Both the position numbers and the translations under genes were made by a program. A stretch of 37,068 nt of DNA, taken from NCBI RefSeq assembly GCF_028656935.1, contig NZ_JAMDGZ010000059.1:1-37068 (forward strand), in the 5' to 3' direction. The stretch is from Pseudomonas rubra. Lineage in GTDB: Bacteria > Pseudomonadota > Gammaproteobacteria > Pseudomonadales > Pseudomonadaceae. The notes beneath the pieces are model-generated. The model was not told where the DNA came from and ran no database searches. It saw only the letters and a list, made by a program, of their open reading frames with translations. The stretch's first letter is position 1; the number at the start of each line of letters is the position of its first letter. Below are positions 15,547 through 23,657 of this stretch, in pieces.

Positions 15547-15845
15547 GAATGACTCCAGAATTTACCTGATTGCATTTGTGAGAAAGACTGCCAGCCAGAC
15601 CACGGGGCTCCGACCCTGGAGGTTTTTCCCTGATTGCCTTTGAAGCGGCTGTGTTGCGCTGCCCGAAAATGGGCACGCAAGCCCGATCTCAAAGGGCGGG
15701 CGCAGGCACAGGTGGCTGGCGCAGCCGTTCAAATGCGATAGGGATTCTTCGCCTTGGCGGCGCTTTGGAAAATGCTCTGGCGTGCACTTTATAGTTAGCG
15801 ATAGGGTCAGCTATCGCTAGGGCTCGTCCCATGAAACCGGGAAGA
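15547..15845. promoter_or_regulatory. Upstream region of the TetR gene
   Basis: These 299 bp lie between the TetR start and the stop of the next minus-strand gene. No gene is visible. The main structure is the 9-bp dyad at 15796-15819, with TATAG just to its left. A smaller TGCCC/GGGCA repeat occurs near 15660-15676. The TetR promoter should lie in this stretch. Confidence 0.5.
15796..15819. promoter_or_regulatory. 9-bp dyad, candidate TetR-type operator
   Basis: TAGCGATAG (15796-15804) and CTATCGCTA (15811-15819) are perfect inverted arms around a 6-bp spacer. Arm length and spacing suit a homodimeric repressor such as a TetR protein. It is 250 bp upstream of the TetR start codon and 27 bp from the stop of the next gene. 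A terminator is less likely because no T-run follows on the minus strand. Confidence 0.45.
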
Positions 15846-16670
15846 TCAGAGTGTGCTGTTGAGGCCGAAACGTTTTTTCAGGACGTTTTCCAGCAAGGTT
15901 CTGGGCAGCCATCTAGCCATCCACGGCAACACCCGGCTGCCATTGCCCAGGCGTACCAGAGCAGTGGACGGGCGTTGTTGCACGGCATCGAGTACGCCCC
16001 GGGCAAACTCGGCCGCCGGGGTTGGCCGTTCCTGGGAGGTGCGGGCCCGGGCCCGAATAGATTCGCGCAATGGCCACCAGGGTGAGTGCTCTTCGATCAG
16101 TTGCTCGGCTTCGCGGCTGGCGTTGTTGGCAAATTGTGAGGCGATTGCCCCGGGTTGCACTTCCATGACCTGCACACCGAATGGCGCCACTTCCAGGCGC
16201 AAGGCGTCGCTCAGGGCGTGCACGGCGGCCTTGGAGGCGCAGTAGGCACCGGCGAACGGCGTGACCAGTACCCCGGAGACACTGCCGATGTTCACCACCA
16301 GGCCTTTTTTCTGGCGCAGAGCGGGAAACAGCACACGGGTGACACCGACAATGGCGAACACATTGGTCTCGAACTGCCGGCGCATGGCGTCGGTGCCACC
16401 GTCGAGCAGCGGGCCCATGGCGCCGTAACCGGCGTTGTTGATCAGTACATCGAGGCCTTGGCCGTGCTGTTCCAGCTCGCCGGCCAGTTGCGCCAGCGCT
16501 GCCTGGTCAGTGACGTCCAGTTGCCTGGCCATAAAGCCGCTGGCCGCCAGGCGCTGGACGTCCTCGGCCTTGCGCGCCGTGGCCCAGACCTCGAAACCCG
16601 CGTTTTTGAAAACCTCGGCCAGGGCCAGGCCGATTCCGCTGGAGCAACCGGTGATCAAGACATTCGGCAT
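15846..16670 (-). CDS. Short-chain dehydrogenase/reductase
   Basis: A 274-residue classical SDR: TGCSSGIG near the N-terminus, NNAGYG in the middle, a Ser in NIGSVSG, and the catalytic YCASK. The ATG at 16670 has AAGGA nine bases upstream; an earlier start would add 18 residues lacking SDR character. The C-terminus is rich in Arg and Leu (ARWLPRTLLENVLKKR), as in SDRs that bind membranes loosely. It lies 50 bp behind the thioredoxin-like gene on the same strand. Substrate unknown; no evidence ties it to the adjacent cluster. Confidence 0.9.
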   Translation of the reverse strand: MPNVLITGCSSGIGLALAEVFKNAGFEVWATARKAEDVQRLAASGFMARQLDVTDQAALAQLAGELEQHGQGLDVLINNAGYGAMGPLLDGGTDAMRRQFETNVFAIVGVTRVLFPALRQKKGLVVNIGSVSGVLVTPFAGAYCASKAAVHALSDALRLEVAPFGVQVMEVQPGAIASQFANNASREAEQLIEEHSPWWPLRESIRARARTSQERPTPAAEFARGVLDAVQQRPSTALVRLGNGSRVLPWMARWLPRTLLENVLKKRFGLNSTL

Positions 16671-16720
16671 GCTGTACTGTCCTTGAGCTGCTGAAGGGGG
16701 CAACCTGCGATCATACGCTT

Positions 16721-17074
16721 TCAATGAGCAGGGAAAATACCTTCCAGCGCTTTTCGCAATTGCTCGACACTGGCACCGGTGGCCAGCAACTGGAGGCTTC
16801 CCTGGCAGTCGAATAGCAGTTGAGTGGGGATGACTTCAACTTCGGGGGACGGGTATAGGCCCTGGAAGGTATGGAAGGTCGAGAGGTAGAAGTCGACTTT
16901 GCCCCGATAGCCATCTTCAGCCAGAGCCCTGAGGTTGTCCTTGCCAGTCGCGCAGGCTGGACAGTTGTCCTCGTGGACCATGATGACCACGGGTCTGGCC
17001 AGCGGCTGCTGGTTTTTCAGGCACAGCACTACCTGGGTAAATTCGTCCTGCACCGCATCGGATGTGTCGATCAT
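16721..17074 (-). CDS. Thioredoxin-fold protein with CPAC motif
   Basis: A 117-residue protein with a thioredoxin-like layout: a beta strand (PVVIMVHED), the redox motif CPAC (Cys38-Cys41), and a cis-Pro segment VIPTQLLFDCQG followed by a C-terminal helix. It has no signal peptide, so it should be cytoplasmic. It may reduce or isomerise disulfides or act as a peroxide-response helper, but the partner is unknown. ATG at 17074; the following SDR gene is 50 bp downstream and may share its transcript. Confidence 0.8.
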   Translation of the reverse strand: MIDTSDAVQDEFTQVVLCLKNQQPLARPVVIMVHEDNCPACATGKDNLRALAEDGYRGKVDFYLSTFHTFQGLYPSPEVEVIPTQLLFDCQGSLQLLATGASVEQLRKALEGIFPAH

Positions 17075-17158
17075 GGCGTGCCTCGGTAATGCTGAGTGTT
17101 CGGGGCACTATTCAACGCCTTTTGCCGGTTGGCGTAACCTGACATAAATACCAGGTGC

Positions 17159-17623
17159 TCAGTCGGCGAAGCTGCCCTGCAGGTGCTCGGCGCGGTAGTC
17201 GACGCTTTGTGGCCGGTAGCCGGAACGCAGCGGTGGCAACGGCAGGCACTCTTGCCAGTTGGCGCCCGGTTGCAGCTCGCCCGGGCCTCGGTAACGCGGG
17301 GCTGTGTAGGTGTTTTCGGCAAGGTTCACGGTGTCGCCAGGGGCATAGGCGGCAACCCGCCAGCGCAGTTCCACCAAGGGCACCGCGTTGCCGTTGTTGA
17401 TGTGCACCTGCAAGGGACGGTCGGCCGGGCATTGCTCGGGGGCGTAGGTCAGGCGCAGTTCCAGGCGGGCCAGTCGGTTGGCTTCGCGGTTGTCCAGCCA
17501 GACCACCCACAACGCCACCAGACCCAGGCCGAACAGTGCCGCCAGGGAGATCGGCAGGGCCTTGGCCGGGTAGCGCAACAGCAGGACCAGCCAGGTGAGG
17601 ATCAGGGCAGCGCCGATTATCAT
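17159..17623 (-). CDS. Small membrane protein of unknown function
   Basis: A 154-residue protein not assigned to a family. Two hydrophobic segments are at the N-terminus (about residues 2-17, IIGAALILTWLVLLL, and about 23-42, LPISLAALFGLGLVALWVV), followed by a soluble domain of about 110 residues containing a charged LDNREANRLARLELRLTY stretch. ATG at 17623 was chosen; a TTG 42 bases upstream would add 14 residues. The soluble part probably faces the periplasm or cytoplasm beside the membrane, and nothing shows its job. Confidence 0.65.
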   Translation of the reverse strand: MIIGAALILTWLVLLLRYPAKALPISLAALFGLGLVALWVVWLDNREANRLARLELRLTYAPEQCPADRPLQVHINNGNAVPLVELRWRVAAYAPGDTVNLAENTYTAPRYRGPGELQPGANWQECLPLPPLRSGYRPQSVDYRAEHLQGSFAD

Positions 17624-17665
17624 GGGACGATTCCGATAGAGCTTGAACCTTAATCCTAGCGTCAA

Positions 17666-17700
17666 ACAGGTTCCCGCCCAAGTGCGTGGCGGGAACCTGT
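17666..17700 (-). terminator. 13-bp hairpin after the porin gene
   Basis: ACAGGTTCCCGCC (17666-17678) and GGCGGGAACCTGT (17688-17700) are perfect 13-bp arms around a 9-nt loop, 17 bp after the porin stop on the minus strand. TTTG follows, so the T-run is weak but the stem is very stable. Confidence 0.75.
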
Positions 17701-17716
17701 ATCAGGCACTGACGCT

Positions 17717-19021
17717 TCAGAAGGCGTATTGCAGGCGCATCGCGACGCCAGAGCCGCTGTCGTCGCCCACCTGGTTGGCCAGGTTGTCGGTACGGGCGGA
17801 CACATAGTTGGCCGACACCTTTACCGCCTCATTGGCATACCAGTTGACCCCGAGGGTGTGTGTCTGACCTTTGGCGCTACCTTCCCGGGCCAGGTTGTTA
17901 TCTTCGACGGTCAAGCTGTCATAGCGGTAGAACAGCTCCCAGGCGCCTATTGTCTGATTCTCCGGCTTGATTGCATCGAACGCCGCGCCGTCTAGCCTGT
18001 ATTGGCGGGCTTCGCCAGTCAGGGTATAGGCGACCTGGCCGTAGTAGCCAGAGGCATTGACGTCACTCGCCGCCTTGTCGGCTTTCAGCGTACGCCGCAG
18101 GTACTCGGCCTGTAGTGACAACGGACCATGGGCCCAGGCGCCCTCTAGCCCCCAGACGCTGTCATTGCGCCACAACCCGGGCTGGGCACTGGCGCCACCG
18201 AACAGCGGGCGATTGCCATTGGTGCCGGCGTCGTTGCCACCTTCGGTGTCGACGCCACGGATGCCCAGGCGCGAGCGGATACGGGTGTCGACGGTGCTGT
18301 CCTGCAGATCGCGGTAGGCAAATTGCGCGCCCAGGTGGAGGACGTTGCCGGTGCTGTTCCAGGGGGCGAACACGGTTCTCAGATTATAGCGCTTGACGCT
18401 GTCGCCATTGCTGTCGTTGTTGTTTTCGTTGAACAGGCTTGCCGAGACGAACGCCAGGTTGTTCACCACGCTGCGTGCCTGGATACCCAGGCCAAGGTTA
18501 TCGCCGGTCCAGCTCACGGCGTCATAGCTGAGGTTGCGCTCCATGGCTGTGACCCATTTCGAACTGGTGGCCTTCTCCAGGCCAAAGTCGGTGTAGAAGC
18601 GTCCCAGGCGCAGGTCGAGCAGGTCGAAGCCGGTGTAGGTCAGGCTCGCCTGGTCGAAGTAGCCACTGCTGGCGTTGCCGGCATTGCGCGAGAGGTCGTA
18701 GTTGACCTGGTACTTCCAGTCGCTGTACAGGCGGCCGCCAAACTCGAGGTAGGCACGCCTGAGGTACGCGGCATCGGCGTTGATGCCATTGTTGGTGTAA
18801 ATACCGTCGAACTGTGAATAGTCGGCCTGGACGCGACCGCCGAGTTTGAAACTGAAGGTCTTGTCGACGGTCGCAAGTTCCAGGCCGCCACGGGTCTTGA
18901 CCATCAAGTCGGGGCCATCGGTAGTGACGATTCCTGCCTGCGATATGGACGCAAGCATCAGCCCGGTAAAACAGGCGGCAGCACGAACCCCCAGTACGAA
19001 ATACTGTTTTGATACGCTCAT
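17717..19021 (-). CDS. OprP/OprO-type outer-membrane porin
   Basis: A 434-residue outer-membrane beta-barrel, close to the usual length of phosphate/pyrophosphate-selective porins. The signal peptide runs MSVSKQYFVLG to SISQA with cleavage before GIV. The mature start (GPDLMVKTRGGLELA, FSFKLGGRVQADYSQFDG), the YLRRAYLEFGG segment and the terminal QYAF (C-terminal Phe needed for barrel assembly) are family features. The ATG at 19021 has AGAAGG close upstream; earlier in-frame sequence is not a signal peptide. Selectivity for phosphate cannot be verified, since the arginine ladder was not checked. No phosphate genes are nearby. Confidence 0.9.
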   Translation of the reverse strand: MSVSKQYFVLGVRAAACFTGLMLASISQAGIVTTDGPDLMVKTRGGLELATVDKTFSFKLGGRVQADYSQFDGIYTNNGINADAAYLRRAYLEFGGRLYSDWKYQVNYDLSRNAGNASSGYFDQASLTYTGFDLLDLRLGRFYTDFGLEKATSSKWVTAMERNLSYDAVSWTGDNLGLGIQARSVVNNLAFVSASLFNENNNDSNGDSVKRYNLRTVFAPWNSTGNVLHLGAQFAYRDLQDSTVDTRIRSRLGIRGVDTEGGNDAGTNGNRPLFGGASAQPGLWRNDSVWGLEGAWAHGPLSLQAEYLRRTLKADKAASDVNASGYYGQVAYTLTGEARQYRLDGAAFDAIKPENQTIGAWELFYRYDSLTVEDNNLAREGSAKGQTHTLGVNWYANEAVKVSANYVSARTDNLANQVGDDSGSGVAMRLQYAF

Positions 19022-19166
19022 GAAAACCTTCTGGCTCAAGTTGTAAGTTGGCGTTATGGGTGTTTCGGGTAAACTGAGCCGGCGCCGGTAGAGCAAATAA
19101 TTTTATAGTTGACGCAGTTATTCAAGCTTCGAAATCAATATTTCAGAATTGTGACAATTACACCGG

Positions 19167-19195
19167 GTTATGTTCGGAGCGTGGGTTGCTGTCAA
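19167..19195 (-). promoter_or_regulatory. Sigma-70 promoter candidate for the porin gene
   Basis: On the minus strand TTGACA (19190-19195) and CATAAC (19167-19172) are 17 bp apart, about 145 bp upstream of the porin ATG. It is overlapped by an 8-bp inverted repeat, ATGTTCGG (19170-19177) with CCGAACAT (19201-19208), that directly abuts the LysR stop, so a regulator bound there could block or enhance this promoter. Confidence 0.5.
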
Positions 19196-19208
19196 GAAGG
19201 CCGAACAT

Positions 19209-20159
19209 TCAGGCGAGCCAATCGCGCCGCTCGGCGAAGAGCAGGTTTATATAGTTGGCAAGACAGCTGACATCGGCGTCGGACTGATTGTCAGCATGAA
19301 CCGACAGCAGGACCTGTTGCTGCATGGGCTCGTCGAACAGGTCGGGCATGGGCAATAACGTGCGGTCCAGATGGCGGATGTAGTTGGGCAGTAATCCGAT
19401 GCCTGCGCCACCCTTGATCATATGGAAGGCCAGGCCCGGAGCGCGAATGTAGGTAACGCCTGAGCGACGTCGGTCGATCAGGTGATTCCAGGGCGCAAAC
19501 GCAGCACTGTCCTGATACTGCTCCAGCTGGATGAGGCGAAAGTCATCCAGGCGCGCAAGGGACAGTGGGCGAGCCGCCTCACGGGCATAGCGCGTGGCGA
19601 CGAAGGGCAGGTAGCGGATGATCACGGGGGGATCCAGAGGCTGCAGGCAATGCCTGGGCTGGGGGATCTGTGCGCCGGGGCTGGTTGTCCAGAGTGCCAG
19701 GTCCAGCTCCTGATGCGGCAAGCACCGAGCTGACTGCAGCGGGATGATTTCCAGGCAGCGTCGGGCATTTTCCCGGGTAAATGTGATCAGGGTGCGGACG
19801 AGCATGTCGTGCAGCAGGGTGTCGTCAATACCGATCCGCAGTGGCCGTCGGTTGTCGCCGACGTCGGAGCATTCCTTCAAGCGGGTTCTCAGTTGCTGGT
19901 GTAGGTCCCTCCCAGCCTGGGTCAGTATCAACTGGTTATCGCGATACAGCAGCAGCGACACCCCCAGGTTATCCTCGAGTACTTCCAGCTTGCGGCGTAA
20001 CAATGCAGGTTGGAGATTAAGAGATCGCGCAGCCTGTTTGAAGGAAGAACAACGTACGGTTGTAAGAAAACAATCGACCAGTAGGCGGTCTTCAATGACG
20101 CAGTAGGGGGTGGATGTATCAGGTCTGTAAGTTTGCGCGTAGGAAGTTTCTTTGTTCAC
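19209..20159 (-). CDS. LysR-type transcriptional regulator
   Basis: A 316-residue LysR-family protein. The helix-turn-helix (about residues 25-85) contains LLVDCFLTTVRCSSFKQAARSLNLQPALLRRKLEVLEDNLGV. The effector domain follows, with GGAGIGLLPNYI near the C-terminus, a typical LysR ligand-fold motif. The start is GTG at 20159 with GGAG seven bases upstream. It has a slightly long N-terminal tail before the helix-turn-helix. It reads in the same direction as the porin gene. A perfect 8-bp palindrome lies about 85-100 bp upstream and may be its own operator. Target unknown. Confidence 0.88.
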   Translation of the reverse strand: MNKETSYAQTYRPDTSTPYCVIEDRLLVDCFLTTVRCSSFKQAARSLNLQPALLRRKLEVLEDNLGVSLLLYRDNQLILTQAGRDLHQQLRTRLKECSDVGDNRRPLRIGIDDTLLHDMLVRTLITFTRENARRCLEIIPLQSARCLPHQELDLALWTTSPGAQIPQPRHCLQPLDPPVIIRYLPFVATRYAREAARPLSLARLDDFRLIQLEQYQDSAAFAPWNHLIDRRRSGVTYIRAPGLAFHMIKGGAGIGLLPNYIRHLDRTLLPMPDLFDEPMQQQVLLSVHADNQSDADVSCLANYINLLFAERRDWLA

Positions 20160-20242
20160 AGGGAGACTCCGCTTAGTGCTTTTGATTGACTTGTCGTGTT
20201 CTGTTCACGATAACCAATAAGGCACAAGCAGAGGGCTATATT

Positions 20243-20260
20243 TCCAAATTGTAATTTGGA
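20243..20260. promoter_or_regulatory. 18-bp palindrome upstream of the LysR gene
   Basis: TCCAAATT (20243-20250) and AATTTGGA (20253-20260) are perfect arms around GT, 84-101 bp upstream of the LysR start in an AT-rich stretch. Two copies of TTCTGTTCA (20199-20207 and 20276-20284) flank it. Size and position fit an autoregulatory operator, which is inference. Confidence 0.5.
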
Positions 20261-20287
20261 CTTAATTTTAGTGTTTTCTGTTCATTC

Positions 20288-20331
20288 GACCGGGCAGGCC
20301 TGCTGCACAAGCGGGGCGCAGCAAGCCGGTC
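20288..20331 (-). terminator. Stem-loop after algA, likely end of the alginate operon
   Basis: Read on the minus strand, GACCGG (20326-20331) and CCGGTC (20288-20293) form outer arms, with TGCTGC/GCAGCA inside, 12 bp after the algA stop codon. It is not followed by a strong T-run, so it may act with a termination factor. Confidence 0.45.
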
Positions 20332-20342
20332 GTGTCCCAAGG

Positions 20343-21794
20343 TTACTGGGCGATGGTCTTGATCGAGATCCCGCGCTCGATCGGCGTCGAGCGCCCGTAG
20401 ACATCTTCAAAGCGCTCGATATCGTCCTCACCCAGGTAGCTGCCCGACTGCACTTCGATGATCTCTAGCGGGATCTTGCCCGGGTTGCGCAGGCGGTGCA
20501 CCGAGGCAATCGGGATGTAGGTGGACTGGTTTTCGGTGAGCAGGAACACGTTCTCGTCGCAGGTCACCTCGGCGGTGCCGGACACCACGATCCAGTGCTC
20601 AGCGCGGTGGTGGTGCATCTGCAGCGACAGGCTGGCGCCGGGCTTGACGGTGATGTGCTTGACCTGGAACCGTCCGCCCATGTCCACCGAATCGTACGAA
20701 CCCCAGGGCCGGTACACCTCGCAATGGTTCTGGGTTTCGCTGCGGCCTTGCTCGTTGAGGGTGTTGACCAGTTGCTTGACGCCCTGAACCTTGTCCTTGT
20801 GGGCAATCATCATGGCGTCCTTGGTCTCGACCACCACGATGTTTTCAAGGCCGATCACCGACACCAGCTTGCCGTTGCCGTGGATCATGCAGTTGTGGCT
20901 GTCCTGGACCACCACGTCGCCCTTGGTGACGTTGCCGTTGTGGTCCTTTTTCTGCACATCCCAAAGCGACGACCAGCAACCGACATCGCTCCAGCCCGCC
21001 GACAGCGGCACCACGCAGGCGCGCTGGGTCTTTTCCATTACCGCGTAGTCGATGGAGTTATCCGGGCAGCAGGCGAAGGTGGCGTCGTCGATGTTCAGGT
21101 TGTCGCCGTCCTGCTCGCTGCGTTCCAGGGTCAGCAGGCAGGTGTCGTAGATGTCGGCATCGTGCTTTTTCAGCTCTTCGAGGAAGCGGCTGGCGCGGAA
21201 CAGGAACATGCCGCTGTTCCAGAAGTAGCCACCGGCGCGGACGAATTCGGCCGCGCGTTTTTCGTCCGGCTTCTCGACGAACTGCGCCACTCGGCTGATG
21301 CCTTCGGGCAACAGTACGTCCTGGCTCGACTTGATGTAGCCATAACCGGTTTCCGGCTTGGTTGCCGGTACGCCGAACAGCACCATCTCGCCACGCTCGG
21401 CGGCCACCGTGGCCAGGGCCAGGGCCCGTTGCAGGGCTTTCTGGTCGTCGATCACATGGTCGGCCGGGAGTACCAGCATCAGTTCGTCACGGCCTTCGTT
21501 GACCAGCTTCATGGCGGTCAGCGCAACCGCCGGCGCGGTATTGCGGCCGAAGGGTTCCAAGAGGATGCCCTGGGTTTGCAGCTTGAGGCTTTGCAACTGC
21601 TCGTTGACGATGAACTTGTGGTCCTTGTTGCAGACCACGATGGGCGCGTCCATACCGTCGAGCACCAGGCGCTCGATTGTCTGCTGGAACAGCGTGTGTT
21701 CACCGGTCAGGGCCAGGAACTGCTTGGGGAATTGCTTGCGCGACAGGGGCCACAGACGCGAGCCGCTACCACCGGACAGAATGACTGGAATCAT
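20343..21794 (-). CDS. algA: Phosphomannose isomerase / GDP-mannose pyrophosphorylase
   Basis: A 483-residue bifunctional cytoplasmic enzyme. It converts fructose-6-P to mannose-6-P and mannose-1-P to GDP-mannose, the first and third steps to the alginate precursor. The pyrophosphorylase half has the signature GGSGSRLWPLSRKQFPKQF (residues 8-26) and FVEKP. The isomerase half has the metal-binding QMHHHRAEHW. It is the last gene of the operon; the ATG at 21794 follows algF by 33 bp. Both halves are complete. Confidence 0.98.
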   Translation of the reverse strand: MIPVILSGGSGSRLWPLSRKQFPKQFLALTGEHTLFQQTIERLVLDGMDAPIVVCNKDHKFIVNEQLQSLKLQTQGILLEPFGRNTAPAVALTAMKLVNEGRDELMLVLPADHVIDDQKALQRALALATVAAERGEMVLFGVPATKPETGYGYIKSSQDVLLPEGISRVAQFVEKPDEKRAAEFVRAGGYFWNSGMFLFRASRFLEELKKHDADIYDTCLLTLERSEQDGDNLNIDDATFACCPDNSIDYAVMEKTQRACVVPLSAGWSDVGCWSSLWDVQKKDHNGNVTKGDVVVQDSHNCMIHGNGKLVSVIGLENIVVVETKDAMMIAHKDKVQGVKQLVNTLNEQGRSETQNHCEVYRPWGSYDSVDMGGRFQVKHITVKPGASLSLQMHHHRAEHWIVVSGTAEVTCDENVFLLTENQSTYIPIASVHRLRNPGKIPLEIIEVQSGSYLGEDDIERFEDVYGRSTPIERGISIKTIAQ

Positions 21795-21827
21795 GGGTGT
21801 TCTCCAAAAATAGAAATAGGCAGGTGG

Positions 21828-22475
21828 TTAACGGGTGGATACCGGGCGCTTGACCCAGACCGGCGACAGGCTGCTGCCCGAACCGGTCACGTACAGCACC
21901 GCTGCTTCGCCGCGCTCCAGCGCCACAGGCTTGAGATCGCTGACTTTCTTGTCGCCTTGATACAGCGCCAGGCTGACCTTGACCGGGTTGATCTCACGCT
22001 CGCCATGGGCTTTGGCGGCGACCGGCTTGACCACTTCGGTCTTGCCGTCGGCGGTCTTCAGGGTCAGGGCCTGGTCACTGAGGTTCTGTACCCGTACCAG
22101 GGATTTCTGCTTGTTCTTGAACGGTGGCTCCTCGACCAACTGCGCCTGGCCTGCGCTGTTGTTGACCAGGGTGTAGTAGTGATCGGCGGCGAGCTTGACC
22201 GGCAGGCTGTGGCTGCCGAGCTTGGCGCTGTAGTCGCCCTGGGGCATGAAGCTGAAGTCACTGCTGCCCTGGGCGGCCACTTCATCGATCCGGGTGTTGC
22301 CGATGCTGGCGCTCACCGGCTGGGCGCTGGCGTTGTAGAGGCGCACAAAGGTCGAACCTTTCGGCGCGCTCGGGCCGTACAGCGCGGCATCGGCGCCGGC
22401 GAAGGCCTGCACGGACAGCAGGCTCATGCCGGCGGTCAGGACTAGAGATTTGGCAATACGGTACTTGGTGGTCAT
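21828..22475 (-). CDS. algF: Alginate O-acetylation protein AlgF
   Basis: A 215-residue periplasmic protein with a signal peptide (MTTKYRIAKSLVLTAGMSLL, ending AFA before GADAALYG). It is needed, with AlgI, AlgJ and AlgX, for O-acetylation of mannuronate residues. The start at 22475 was chosen because it gives a clean signal peptide; an upstream in-frame start would overlap algJ. The gap to algJ is 13 bp. AlgF belongs to no well-known enzyme family, so identification rests on operon position and overall similarity as recalled. Confidence 0.96.
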   Translation of the reverse strand: MTTKYRIAKSLVLTAGMSLLSVQAFAGADAALYGPSAPKGSTFVRLYNASAQPVSASIGNTRIDEVAAQGSSDFSFMPQGDYSAKLGSHSLPVKLAADHYYTLVNNSAGQAQLVEEPPFKNKQKSLVRVQNLSDQALTLKTADGKTEVVKPVAAKAHGEREINPVKVSLALYQGDKKVSDLKPVALERGEAAVLYVTGSGSSLSPVWVKRPVSTR

Positions 22476-22488
22476 GTGCGTTACCTCT

Positions 22489-23646
22489 TCAGTTTTCCGT
22501 CCGATGGGACGACAGGGCCAGGTCTTGATTGGCATTGCGGGTTTTTTTCAGCTGCGCGATCCACTGCGGATCGAATGCGCTGAGGTCGTTCTTCATTGGC
22601 AGATAACGTTCCGGGAACTCCCAGATCAGCAGCTGTGGCGCGCTGTTCTTGAAGGCGTCGGTTTGCAGGTACTTGAGCATCGGCAGCAGCGGGCCATGGC
22701 CGTCTTCGGCGTAATTGACCACGTCGCTGCGCAGCGCTTGCTGCAGGGCCCCGAGGAAGTTCCAGTTGGGGTTGGCGCTGTAGCTGGTGCCGATCAGCAC
22801 CACCGGGATTTGTGTGTCGGCGAACAGTGCATCGCCGCTTGCGCCTGCCGCGTGGGCCGGGCGGGTGCTGCGTTTTTGTAGGGTGTCCGGCGGCGGCAGC
22901 AGGTTGCTGAACAGCGGGTCGAGCGGCAGGAAGTTGGTCAGGTCGCCCTTGTACGGCGCGCTCTGGCGCTGCTCGGTGACGAACAGCTGCGGCGCGCCGT
23001 TGAGCAGGGTCTGGCGCGCCACCGCGGCGGCCAGGTGCTGGGCTACCACTTCGGCGCCCATGGGCGTCCAGTGGCTGTCGGTACGCAAGAACACCTGGCC
23101 ACGGGCCTTGGCCTCCTGCAGCGGTGCCAGCAGGTCCGGGGCGAACACCCCGGCCTGACGGGCCTGGGCGTGGAACTCGTTGTACAGGTCGCTGTGCAGG
23201 CTGGCCGGGGTCTGTGCGCCGAGGTACTCCGGGTACAGCCGCGCTTTGGCCGGGACAATCGCCAGCACCAGTTGCACGCCACGCTGTTGCAGGGTGTCGC
23301 GTACGCCACGAATCAGCGCCAGGTTTTCCTGTTCGAACTGGTCGCTGTTGGCCACCGGCTTGAATTCCTCGTCACTGAACAGCCAGTGCTCACGGCCCAG
23401 TACCACGCCCGGGCGGCCTTCGTTGAACAGCTTGAAATCCAGCGCCGCCCATAGGTTGGTGCCGATGCGCTTGAGCGGGAACTGCTCGTCGTAGTGGGTC
23501 TCGGCGGCCTTGGCCAGCTTGCCGTCGAGGGCGGTCATCTGCGCGCTGCGCTGGAAGCTGCCCAGGCCGCCCAGCGACCACAGGCCCAGGCCCAGCAACA
23601 GGGCGAGGAACAGCAGCGAATAGAGTTTGCGTAATGATCGGGTCAT
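22489..23646 (-). CDS. algJ: Alginate O-acetyltransferase AlgJ
   Basis: A 385-residue SGNH-type acetyl-transfer protein anchored by an uncleaved N-terminal segment (YSLLFLALLLGLGLWSLGGL), with the catalytic domain in the periplasm. The catalytic residues Asp190 and His192 (TDSHWTP) and Ser287 (IGTSYSA) are present. It works with AlgI and AlgX in acetylation of polymannuronate. It lies 11 bp from algI and 13 bp from algF. Confidence 0.97.
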   Translation of the reverse strand: MTRSLRKLYSLLFLALLLGLGLWSLGGLGSFQRSAQMTALDGKLAKAAETHYDEQFPLKRIGTNLWAALDFKLFNEGRPGVVLGREHWLFSDEEFKPVANSDQFEQENLALIRGVRDTLQQRGVQLVLAIVPAKARLYPEYLGAQTPASLHSDLYNEFHAQARQAGVFAPDLLAPLQEAKARGQVFLRTDSHWTPMGAEVVAQHLAAAVARQTLLNGAPQLFVTEQRQSAPYKGDLTNFLPLDPLFSNLLPPPDTLQKRSTRPAHAAGASGDALFADTQIPVVLIGTSYSANPNWNFLGALQQALRSDVVNYAEDGHGPLLPMLKYLQTDAFKNSAPQLLIWEFPERYLPMKNDLSAFDPQWIAQLKKTRNANQDLALSSHRTEN

Positions 23647-23657
23647 GGTCGGCTCGC

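Noticed and set aside
15796..15819. Intrinsic terminator for the minus-strand SDR gene
   Set aside because: The dyad is in the right place but no T-run follows on the minus strand; an operator fits better.
20496..22445. 649-codon frame antisense to algA and algF
   Set aside because: The opposite strand carries two certain genes with full motifs. Long antisense frames are expected in GC-rich DNA.
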